From DASQDT01 sp036380435 (lineage in GTDB: Bacteria; Acidobacteriota; Blastocatellia; Pyrinomonadales; Pyrinomonadaceae), in contig DASVES010000371.1 of the NCBI GenBank assembly GCA_036380435.1, positions 1 through 7,127 on the forward strand: a stretch of 7,127 nucleotides of DNA, read 5' to 3'. Shown piece by piece: positions 1 to 7,127 of this stretch; the stretch's first letter is position 1; each line of letters starts with the position of its first letter. Under the pieces are notes generated by a model. That model was not told where the DNA came from, did no database searches, and saw nothing but the letters and a program-made list of their open reading frames with translations. The translations under genes and the position numbers were made by a program.

Positions 1-1
1 G

Positions 2-201
2 GAGTTCGACCGTCTGTTTTTAACCGGAATGATTCAGCACCACGACGGTGCGTTGATGATGGTCAAGGATTTGTTCGATACGGCGGGCGCGGGGCAGGAT
101 GCGGAACTGTTCAATTTCGCGACGGACGTTGACAGCGGCCAACGTGCTGAGATTAGGATTATGCAAACCATGCTGGGTGAAAAACCTGTAGAGGAGAAAC
201 G

Positions 202-205
<4 letters not shown>
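2..205 (+). CDS. DUF305 domain protein, C-terminal fragment
   Basis: The gene enters from the left edge; 67 sense codons and a TGA stop are visible, so the start and any signal peptide are missing. The visible part carries the DUF305 signature GMIQHHDGALMMV (roughly codons 10-22 of the fragment), followed by a helix ending in a stretch like QRAEIRIMQTML. DUF305 proteins are small, often exported, four-helix ferritin-like proteins rich in His and Met. A metal-linked role (often copper) has been suggested for relatives, but the biochemical function is not settled, and the HH plus Met pattern seen here only fits that idea. The TGA at 203-205 overlaps the next gene's ATG at 202-204 (ATGA), which indicates translational coupling to the LVIVD-repeat gene. 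Family assignment is firm; function is unknown. Confidence 0.86.
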
Positions 206-2220
<2,015 letters not shown>

Positions 2221-2224
2221 TCGT

Positions 2225-2280
2225 TTCGAGCGCAAGCTCGGGCGCTGTTTGAGAATACGCGCCGAGAGCGTCAACTCGAA
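2225..2280. repeat. imperfect inverted repeat between LVIVD and cupin genes
   Basis: Reading inward, TTCGAG (2225-2230) pairs with CTCGAA (2275-2280), GCTC (2236-2239) with GAGC (2266-2269), and GGCGC (2241-2245) with GCGCC (2259-2263), leaving a 13-nt loop and small internal loops. The left half can instead form a local hairpin, CGAGC-GCAA-GCTCG (2227-2240), with a GNRA-type tetraloop. No T-run follows, so it is not a good intrinsic terminator. Three bases beyond the right arm lies GTTAGGC (2283-2289), which fits the integron core consensus GTTRRRY, but no matching RYYYAAC box is seen on the left. It may be a decayed recombination site or an ordinary intergenic structure. Confidence 0.45.
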
Positions 2281-2310
2281 CCGTTAGGCGCTGGCGACTT
2301 ACGAAGCTGT

Positions 2311-3000
2311 ATGGCAAGTAGGCTGGTGTTTCTATTGAAGATGAAAAGGCTGCTTCGGGGGATTCTCGGCTTCGCTCTGGCATACGTCCTCGTCGGCGCC
2401 GTGCTCGACCGGGTCATCTTCCCGGAAACTGAACCCGGCCCGGACTACTACCCGCGGCAAGGTCAGACGTTTGTCAGCGAGACCGAAGGTTTTCGCCAGA
2501 CGATTCTTAAACGCGAGGGCGGTCTCGCGTGGGTTGAACTGGTGCTGGAGCCTCGCGCTCCGGGGCCGCCCGAGCACATCCACACCTCCTTCGCAGAAAA
2601 TTTCATCGTGGCCGAGGGCGCCTTAAGCCTCCTCGTCAACGGCGAAAAGAAACTCCTGCGCGCCGGGGAGTCGCTGCTGGTAACTCCCGGAACCCCGCAC
2701 AAGCCTTTCAACGAGACCGATTCGCGTGTGGTGGTCAGAGGCCCGCTGACTGCGGAGTACGGGATGCCCGAGCAGTTCACTGTCTTTCTCACACAGGCGT
2801 ATGGATTCTTCGACGAGTCGGAGTCGAACGGCCGACCGCCGAAGGCTTTGATGCAGATGTCGAGGTTCAGCCCTAAGTACGACGTGTGGCTCGCCGGCCC
2901 GCCAGTCGCACTACAGAAGGCCGTGTTCTTCATCATCGGCCCGACGGCCCGGCTCTTCGGTTATCGCACACGATATGAGAAGTATGTGCCGAACAGTTAG
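2311..3000 (+). CDS. membrane-anchored cupin-domain protein
   Basis: The product has 229 residues from the ATG at 2311. A second in-frame ATG at 2341 (residue 11, giving MKRLLRG) is also plausible, as neither has a clear Shine-Dalgarno sequence. Residues about 12-32 form one hydrophobic membrane anchor or uncleaved signal. The cupin barrel spans about 65-150. Motif 1 is complete: EHIHTSFAENFIVAEG supplies H89, H91 and E96 with the HXHX4EX6G spacing. Motif 2, GESLLVTPGTPHKPFN, supplies H130 and N134 with normal spacing but with Thr where the consensus has its first Pro. The 2His-Glu-His set should bind one divalent metal. Cupins range from isomerases and dioxygenases to ligand-binding proteins, and nothing visible fixes the activity. 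A C-terminal hydrophobic stretch (about 198-212) may also touch the membrane. The gene ends 24 nt before the MutS-like gene, so the two are probably cotranscribed. Confidence 0.86.
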   Translation: MASRLVFLLKMKRLLRGILGFALAYVLVGAVLDRVIFPETEPGPDYYPRQGQTFVSETEGFRQTILKREGGLAWVELVLEPRAPGPPEHIHTSFAENFIVAEGALSLLVNGEKKLLRAGESLLVTPGTPHKPFNETDSRVVVRGPLTAEYGMPEQFTVFLTQAYGFFDESESNGRPPKALMQMSRFSPKYDVWLAGPPVALQKAVFFIIGPTARLFGYRTRYEKYVPNS

Positions 3001-3024
3001 CTCAGAATGGTTTAAGCTGTAAGG

Positions 3025-4851
3025 ATGAATGAGACAGAGGATGGCCTCTTAAACGAATTAACGGAACACAGGGCGGCGGAACCCCGGCTTGAATATATGC
3101 GCCGCCGCGAAGCGCGCCTCGCGGAAGCGGCGCGCCGGATGCAGCGTTTTCGTAAGGTCGGGTTTCTGCGCCTCGCCGCGCTGGCCGCCGGGTTGGTGCT
3201 GATCTGGCTCGTCATAGGCGGGCTGGCCTTTTGGTGGCTGCTTCCTCCGGCGGTCGTCTTCCTCGCCCTGGCGGAAGTACAGGCGCGCATTTCACGGGAG
3301 CGGCGGCGCTGTGAGCGCGCGGCCGACCTTTACGATGAGGGGCTGGCCAGACTCGATGATCGTTGGGCCGGAAAGGGGGCGACGGGCGAACGCTTCCTCG
3401 ACGGCCCTCACCCCTATGCCGCGGACCTCGATCTCTTCGGCCCCGGATCACTCTTCGAACTGCTTTCCAGAGCGCGCACCCGCGCCGGCGAAGAGACGCT
3501 GGCCCACTGGCTGCTCCACCCCGCGCCGCCCAGTGTGGTGCGCGCCCGGCAGGCGGCCGTGTCTGAGCTGCGCTCACGGCTCGGTTTGCGCGAAGACCTC
3601 GCGCTGCTCGGCGAAGGCGTCCGCTCCGGCGAAGATGCTCATTCGCTCGCCGCGTGGGCCACTGCCCCGCCGTGGCCCGTCTCAACGGGGCTGCGCGCGA
3701 CGGCGATAGCGCTGGCGCTGCTCGCGGTCGTCACTCTCATCCTGTGGATTGCCGGATTCGGGGGCACTCCCTTTCTCGTCGCGCTCATCATGGGAAGGGC
3801 GTTCGCCTTCCGCTACCGGGTTCCGGTCAGTCGTGTCGTCAACGCCGTTGACGCCGCGGGGCGTGACCTCGCGCTGCTGTCGGGAGTGCTGGGCCGTCTT
3901 GAGCAGGAGCGATTCACCAGTCCCCGCCTCGCCGAGCTGCGCGCGGCGCTCGACGTTGAAGGCTTGGCTGCGTCACGACAGATCGCCCGGCTCAACGGCT
4001 TGATTGATCTGCTCGACGCCCAGCGCAACGCGATGTTTGCGCCGCTGGCCTTCCTCTTACTGTGGCCGGTGCAGCTCGCCATCGCCTTCGAAGGCTGGCG
4101 CCGAAGCTCAGGAGCGGCCGTGGTTCGCTGGCTGGCCGCGGTGGGCGAGCTTGAGGCTCTCAGTTCTCTGGCGGGCCATTCTTACGAGCGTCCGCAGGAC
4201 CCTTTCCCCGAACTGGCAGAGGGCGGCGCGTGCTTTGAGGGCGAAGGGCTTGGTCATCCCTTGATCCCTGAATCACGGAACGTCCGCACGGACCTGCGCC
4301 TGTCAGACGAGCGACTGCGCGTGCTCATCGTCAGCGGCTCGAACATGTCGGGCAAGAGCACGCTGCTGCGCACGGTGGGAACCAATACGGTGCTGGCGCT
4401 GGCGGGCGCGACGGTCCGTGCCCGCCGCCTGCGCCTGTCGCCGCTTCAGGTGGGGGCCTCGATTCGCATACAGGATTCGCTCCAGGCCGGGGCCTCGCGC
4501 TTTTACGCGGAGATAACGCGCCTGCGCCAGATCGTGGGGTTGACCGGGGAGCCGCCCCCGGTGCTTTTCCTGCTTGACGAAATTCTGCACGGAACTAACT
4601 CGCACGACCGCCGCATCGGAGCCGAGGGCGTGGTACGCGGTCTCATCGAGCGCGGCGCCATCGGGCTGGTCACAACTCACGACCTGACGCTGGCGCGCAT
4701 CGCCGACGAGCTTGCGCCTCAGGCGGCCAACGTCCATTTCGAGGATCACCTCGAAGGGGGGAAGATGAGCTTCGACTATCAGTTGCGCCCCGGTATAGTG
4801 CAACGAAGCAACGCCCTCGAATTGATGCGATCAGTCGGGCTTGAGGTCTGA
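3025..4851 (+). CDS. membrane-anchored MutS-family ATPase (MutS paralogue)
   Basis: The product has 608 residues. Its layout is a charged, coiled N-terminus (1-45), two hydrophobic segments (about 48-83), a MutS core/lever-like region beginning FGPGSLFELLSRARTRAGEE (138-157), further hydrophobic segments (about 222-256 and 336-355), then a MutS ATPase domain (about 405-608). That domain shows GHPLI (410-414), Walker A GSNMSGKST (438-446), the SRFYAEITRL helix (491-500), Walker B LFLLDEI (514-520), GTNSHDR (523-529) and TTHD (550-553). The N-terminal mismatch-recognition domain of housekeeping MutS is absent, as is its Phe-X-Glu motif, and the protein is far shorter than MutS (about 850 residues). 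A role in canonical mismatch repair is therefore unlikely; a membrane-associated ATPase acting on nucleic acid is inference. AAGG (3021-3024) abuts the ATG, an unusually tight ribosome site, but no better start lies nearby. It is probably in an operon with the cupin gene. Confidence 0.92.
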   Translation: MNETEDGLLNELTEHRAAEPRLEYMRRREARLAEAARRMQRFRKVGFLRLAALAAGLVLIWLVIGGLAFWWLLPPAVVFLALAEVQARISRERRRCERAADLYDEGLARLDDRWAGKGATGERFLDGPHPYAADLDLFGPGSLFELLSRARTRAGEETLAHWLLHPAPPSVVRARQAAVSELRSRLGLREDLALLGEGVRSGEDAHSLAAWATAPPWPVSTGLRATAIALALLAVVTLILWIAGFGGTPFLVALIMGRAFAFRYRVPVSRVVNAVDAAGRDLALLSGVLGRLEQERFTSPRLAELRAALDVEGLAASRQIARLNGLIDLLDAQRNAMFAPLAFLLLWPVQLAIAFEGWRRSSGAAVVRWLAAVGELEALSSLAGHSYERPQDPFPELAEGGACFEGEGLGHPLIPESRNVRTDLRLSDERLRVLIVSGSNMSGKSTLLRTVGTNTVLALAGATVRARRLRLSPLQVGASIRIQDSLQAGASRFYAEITRLRQIVGLTGEPPPVLFLLDEILHGTNSHDRRIGAEGVVRGLIERGAIGLVTTHDLTLARIADELAPQAANVHFEDHLEGGKMSFDYQLRPGIVQRSNALELMRSVGLEV

Positions 4852-4910
4852 ATCGAAGCAACAGAGCAGCGGCGTAATCAATGTTGTTTGACCATATCGT
4901 CGTCGCCGCC

Positions 4911-5016
4911 GAGCAACTCATTCAACCCGACGCCTCGATAGCATTCTTTTCATCGTTGATTTATTCTTCCCCCATTGAATACCTGCGCTCGGCGCGGGTT
5001 AATTCCGGCGTTAGAT
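4911..5016 (+). mobile_element. integron attC recombination site
   Basis: The right core is GTTAGAT (5010-5016), an exact GTTRRRY match. The left core is GAGCAAC (4911-4917), keeping the AAC. The arms pair as CGCC (4931-4934) with GGCG (4991-4994), AACCCG (4924-4929) with CGGGTT (4995-5000), and ATT (4920-4922) with AAT (5001-5003). Two left-arm bases stay unpaired, A4930 and C4923. On the folded bottom strand these are the extrahelical T and G that position integron integrase, separated by six paired bases as in known sites. The arms also closely resemble the aadA-type attC as I remember it, with a compensatory C/G swap in one pair. The 56-nt terminal loop gives 106 nt in total, within the family range. 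Recombination would occur between G5010 and T5011. The left core is weak and its spacer is only 2 nt, against 6 nt on the right. Confidence 0.78.
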
Positions 5017-5616
5017 GTGCTGCTTGTCTGAATCAGTAGACCATTAGGCCCGAATGTTCTGAGGAAAGATGCTGCTAATCAAAACGGCATTGACGCTGGC
5101 GAGTGTGTTAGCCCCCTTATTGCAAGCCGGCTGCGGGAGCGCGCCGCCTCACCGACCTTCGGAAAGTAAACCGAGGGTAGTTGCACCTGCTCAATCCGCG
5201 TCCTCTGATCACCAACGAATCGTAGAGAAAATCAGTGCCATTGTTGCCAAGCAGCTCGATCTTGAAGTACGCGAGGTTGATGTGAACGTGCCTTTGTCGA
5301 AGCAGAAAAAAGCGGCGGATGAGTTGGACGTTGTGGAGATTGTCATGAACGTTGAGGATGCCTTCGGTATTGAAATCAAGGACGAGGAAATTGGAGAGTC
5401 TCTGGAAGTGGTCAGCAGAGATTTATCTGTCAAAAAGCTTGCCGACATTGTGTCGAAAAAAAGGTCTCCGAAGTGACCGCGCATCTCACAACGGCATGCA
5501 GCGGACGCGCAAATCAGTGGCCGTCTTAAATTCAAGGAAAGGGAGCGCGACGGACTCGTCGAGCAGGTGATCATCGTCCGCATCCGCTACGACGACGGCG
5601 CCGTCTGGCAGGCCCG
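5011..5616 (+). mobile_element. candidate integron gene cassette carrying the ACP-like lipoprotein gene
   Basis: The proposed cassette runs from the crossover point of the strong attC (after G5010) to that of the weaker attC-like pairing (after G5616). It holds one plus-strand gene that starts 58 nt after the left boundary, the usual compact layout of a cassette. Its size, 606 bp, is typical. By hand count the coding part (5101-5460) is about 50% G+C, against roughly 65-70% in sampled lines of the MutS-like gene, which fits foreign origin. No integrase is in the window, so this could be an array fragment lacking an integrase or a single stranded cassette. The left boundary is well supported and the right one is not. 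Confidence 0.45.
5069..5476 (+). CDS. acyl-carrier-protein-like exported lipoprotein lacking the prosthetic-group serine
   Basis: The product has 135 residues. GAGGAAA (5061-5067) sits just before the ATG. Residues 1-21 form a signal peptide ending LLQAGC, so Cys22 is the likely lipidated residue; the box has Gln rather than the usual Leu at -3. A low-complexity linker (about 23-46) precedes an ACP-like four-helix domain (about 48-130). The key helix-II region reads ADELDVVEIVMNVEDAFGIE (83-102). It matches ordinary ACPs (D-S-L-D-x-V-E-x-V-M) except that the 4'-phosphopantetheine-bearing Ser is Glu85 (GAG, 5321-5323). Such a domain cannot be pantetheinylated in the normal way, and its predicted place outside the cytoplasm would also separate it from fatty-acid and polyketide enzymes. 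It may be a repurposed binding or scaffold domain; that is inference. The low G+C and the attC upstream point to acquisition as a gene cassette. Confidence 0.82.
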   Translation: MLLIKTALTLASVLAPLLQAGCGSAPPHRPSESKPRVVAPAQSASSDHQRIVEKISAIVAKQLDLEVREVDVNVPLSKQKKAADELDVVEIVMNVEDAFGIEIKDEEIGESLEVVSRDLSVKKLADIVSKKRSPK

Positions 5617-5622
5617 TTGAGA
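5486..5622 (+). mobile_element. weak second attC-like pairing after the ACP-like gene
   Basis: The left half, TCACAAC (5486-5492) followed by ATGCAGCGGACGC (5496-5508), looks strongly like the left arm of many attC sites, including the unpaired A (A5505) inside CGG-A-CGC. The best right half within reach is GCGCCGTCTGGCA (5598-5610) followed by GTTGAGA (5616-5622). CGC pairs with GCG, CGG with CCG, AG with CT and TGC with GCA. However, T5604 and G5607 are unpaired on the right, where true sites normally have none, and the last core base is A instead of a pyrimidine. The span is 137 nt, near the upper limit for attC sites. It is probably a degenerate site, or a left half joined to unrelated DNA. 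Confidence 0.35.
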
Positions 5623-5832
5623 AGTTGATGTTAATGAACTCGATTCCGTAGAAGACGCCCGGCTCGCCCCGAACTCATTTACGACAGCAGATCCGCTGGC
5701 GGCCGCAAGAATAAGTCGCCGGGGGAACGGCGAATAGGGATATGATGCCGCTGGCAGCGACATGATGGGAGTTCGGCGGGCGTTACACGTCCGATTCCCA
5801 CTCTCCACATACGGCCCCGGTAAATGTTCTCC

Positions 5833-5840
5833 AAAGGAGG
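5833..5840 (+). promoter_or_regulatory. strong Shine-Dalgarno sequence of the protease gene
   Basis: AAAGGAGG lies 7 nt before the ATG at 5848. It is the best ribosome site in the window and selects this start over the out-of-frame ATG directly after it at 5841. CTCC (5829-5832) can pair with GGAG (5836-5839) across an AAA loop, with possible extra U-G and U-A pairs outside, so a small hairpin could partly mask the site. Four or five pairs with a 3-nt loop are too weak to claim regulation. Confidence 0.75.
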
Positions 5841-5847
5841 ATGTGCG

Positions 5848-7127
5848 ATGAAGACCAGGCTTGTTACGTCAGTTGTAGCCATGGCAATCGGTTGCCTCGG
5901 AGCGCCCATGGTTTGGGCGCAGGGCGACTATTCAGCCGTCCAACGAAACCTGCCTACACGCGAAGCGCAACAGAGACTTGTCGCCGGGCTGACTCCCGTC
6001 CGGCCGAAGATGCGCCTGCGCCGCGCCCTCAACGCCCCGAAGCCCGCCCCTCCCTCGCGGCAGCGTCAGGAGTATGACTACAGCAGCACGCCGGAGGCGC
6101 GCAGGGGCGTGGCGGAACTCGAAAAGGTGAAGCGCAACATCGTCAGGAGCGACTGGGCGGTCGAGGCTCGACCCGGCAAGGAGCGCGTCATCTTCGCCAG
6201 TGCGGAGGGCGGGGAGCAGGAGCTTGAGTACGACACGGCGGAACTCACCGCGCTCGCGACCCGCGCGGCCCCGCGCGGCATCAACCACGCGAGTGTGGGA
6301 GGCGTCCGGGGGGCTGAGTTGGAACAGCCGTCGCCGTTCATGCTTGCCGGCTGGTCGGGCGGCGCCGATAACCGCATCGTCAAGCCGATCAACGCGACGT
6401 ATCCCATCAACCATCGCGTGCTCATGCGTATCGGAGAACTCAACGAGAATTGCAGCGGGGCGCTCGTCGGCCGGCGTCTCGTCCTCACCGCGGCGCACTG
6501 CATCGTCCAGCCGGACCTCAGTTACAACACCCACGCCTTCCGCGCTCGCCGCTCCGGCACGCAGATGCCCTACGGCACCGCCACGAGCGTCGGCTACTGG
6601 TACGCGGCCAAGTGGGTCTCCAACAACTGCCACGTCAACCGCACGTGGGAGTGTTCGCCGCACGACTGGGCGATCATTCTTTTGGCGGACAACGCGTGGA
6701 ACAACTCCCCGAACGGCACGCCCGGCTGGATGGGCTACTGGGTCTACGGCCAGAATTACATCCAGCAAAACGCCGTCAGCCACAACGACGGCTACCCGGC
6801 GAGCTGGTGGTCGAACAAACCTGCGAACCATCAGGTGAACCAGCCCTACGGCCAAACGGCCGCCTGCACCGCCACGGGTTTCGAGTGGCCCTTCGACGGC
6901 GTCGCTTCTTACTATCGTCTGGGGTGCGACATGAGCGGCGGCCACAGCGGCTCGCCCAACTGGACCGACTACCCCGGCTCGAACGGCCCCTACGTGATCG
7001 GCATCGCGATGTGGTCACACTGCTTCGAATGCACCGACGCGACAGGAACCTGGAAGTCGCATCCGAGCGGCTTCCGGGGCATGACCCACTACCTCGCCAA
7101 CCTCATCACCAACAAGCGCATCGCCTA
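5848..7127 (+). CDS. secreted V8/trypsin-like serine protease precursor, reaching the right edge
   Basis: 426 codons are visible before the window ends with TA, which may be the first two bases of a stop, so the protein is complete or nearly so. Residues 1-24 form a signal peptide (cut after VWA). A basic, proline-containing pro-region (25 to about 176) follows, with a possible activation cut before IVKPI (177-181). The catalytic domain resembles the glutamyl-endopeptidase (V8, S1B) branch of the trypsin fold. It has His217 in LTAAHC, Asp273 in PHDWAIILL and Ser367 in GGHSGSP. Cys202 and Cys218 flank the His loop as a likely disulfide; further Cys at 261, 269, 340, 360, 392 and 395 suggest more. 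The Trp-, Asn- and Tyr-rich segment 283-335 is unusual but lies inside the domain. Cleavage specificity cannot be read from the sequence. The role is probably extracellular protein breakdown. It lies 371 nt after the ACP-like gene and has its own strong ribosome site, so it is likely transcribed separately. Confidence 0.9.
   Translation, partial: MKTRLVTSVVAMAIGCLGAPMVWAQGDYSAVQRNLPTREAQQRLVAGLTPVRPKMRLRRALNAPKPAPPSRQRQEYDYSSTPEARRGVAELEKVKRNIVRSDWAVEARPGKERVIFASAEGGEQELEYDTAELTALATRAAPRGINHASVGGVRGAELEQPSPFMLAGWSGGADNRIVKPINATYPINHRVLMRIGELNENCSGALVGRRLVLTAAHCIVQPDLSYNTHAFRARRSGTQMPYGTATSVGYWYAAKWVSNNCHVNRTWECSPHDWAIILLADNAWNNSPNGTPGWMGYWVYGQNYIQQNAVSHNDGYPASWWSNKPANHQVNQPYGQTAACTATGFEWPFDGVASYYRLGCDMSGGHSGSPNWTDYPGSNGPYVIGIAMWSHCFECTDATGTWKSHPSGFRGMTHYLANLITNKRIA

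Larger units (their letters stand above)
5477..5847. other. 371-nt region without a supported gene
   Basis: The first part holds the attC-like left half and its possible partner (to 5622). The frame of the ACP-like gene stays open beyond its stop as far as 5620, ending in a protein-like stretch VIIVRIRYDDGAVW, but it has no start of its own. The opposite strand over about 5488-5667 is also open (it includes PGVFYGIEFININF) but lacks an ATG and has a stop just upstream. Either could be a gene remnant. From 5623 to about 5830 I see no coding signal or repeat. TATGAT at 5741-5746 resembles a -10 box without a matching -35. The last bases carry the ribosome site of the protease gene. Confidence 0.5.

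Noticed and set aside
2227..2240. Hairpin CGAGC-GCAA-GCTCG as a rho-independent terminator of the LVIVD gene
   Set aside because: The stem is only 5 bp and is followed by GGCGC, not a T-run.
5043..5049. ATTAGGC as another attC core after the strong site
   Set aside because: The invariant GTT is broken to ATT, and no paired arms surround it.
5741..5746. TATGAT as a -10 promoter box for the protease
   Set aside because: No TTGACA-like -35 sits at the right distance and there is no extended -10; a single hexamer is expected by chance.
5841..6077. Plus-strand frame starting at the ATG directly after the Shine-Dalgarno sequence
   Set aside because: There is no spacing between the ribosome site and this ATG. 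The ATG at 5848 has ideal spacing and opens the protease.
6200..6838. Plus-strand frame of 212 codons inside the protease gene
   Set aside because: It is an out-of-frame Ser/Arg/Thr-rich shadow without its own ribosome site or motifs.
5932..6945. Long minus-strand open frame (337 codons) opposite the protease
   Set aside because: It is Arg/Val/Ala-rich with no recognisable motif and lies antisense to a frame with a signal peptide, strong ribosome site and full catalytic triad. High G+C produces such shadows.

Overview
This is a G+C-rich bacterial window: two sampled 60-nt lines inside the MutS-like gene are about 65-70% G+C. It holds five plus-strand genes, the first cut by the left edge and the last reaching the right edge. 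No minus-strand gene is convincing. The mix suggests a free-living soil or sediment bacterium: a DUF305 and LVIVD-repeat pair, a membrane-anchored MutS paralogue, a membrane cupin, an exported serine protease and an integron-type attC site. Acidobacteriota is my guess, but nothing here proves the phylum.

Left block (2-2220): the end of a DUF305 protein overlaps the start of a secreted LVIVD-repeat beta-propeller protein by an ATGA junction, so the two are probably translationally coupled. The 90-nt gap that follows holds an imperfect inverted repeat and then a GTTAGGC heptamer.

Middle block (2311-4851): a membrane-anchored cupin gene lies 24 nt upstream of a 608-residue MutS-family ATPase. 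The ATPase has transmembrane segments and no recognisable mismatch-recognition domain. The two are probably one transcription unit.

Mobile block (4911 to about 5622): a well-supported integron attC site at 4911-5016 has the canonical GTTRRRY core, paired arms and two extrahelical bases on the left arm. It is followed by a small gene of clearly lower G+C (about 50%). That gene encodes an exported acyl-carrier-protein-like lipoprotein whose phosphopantetheine-attachment Ser is replaced by Glu. A weaker second attC-like pairing (5486-5622) closes the unit, giving a candidate 606-bp gene cassette at 5011-5616. This is the most unusual part of the window: a mobile cassette apparently carrying a non-canonical, extracytoplasmic ACP fold.

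Right block (5848-7127): an excellent Shine-Dalgarno sequence precedes a secreted V8/trypsin-like serine protease with a signal peptide, a long pro-region and a complete His-Asp-Ser triad. The window ends two bases into a codon, at or very near its stop. No tRNA, rRNA, CRISPR array, integrase or transposase was seen.
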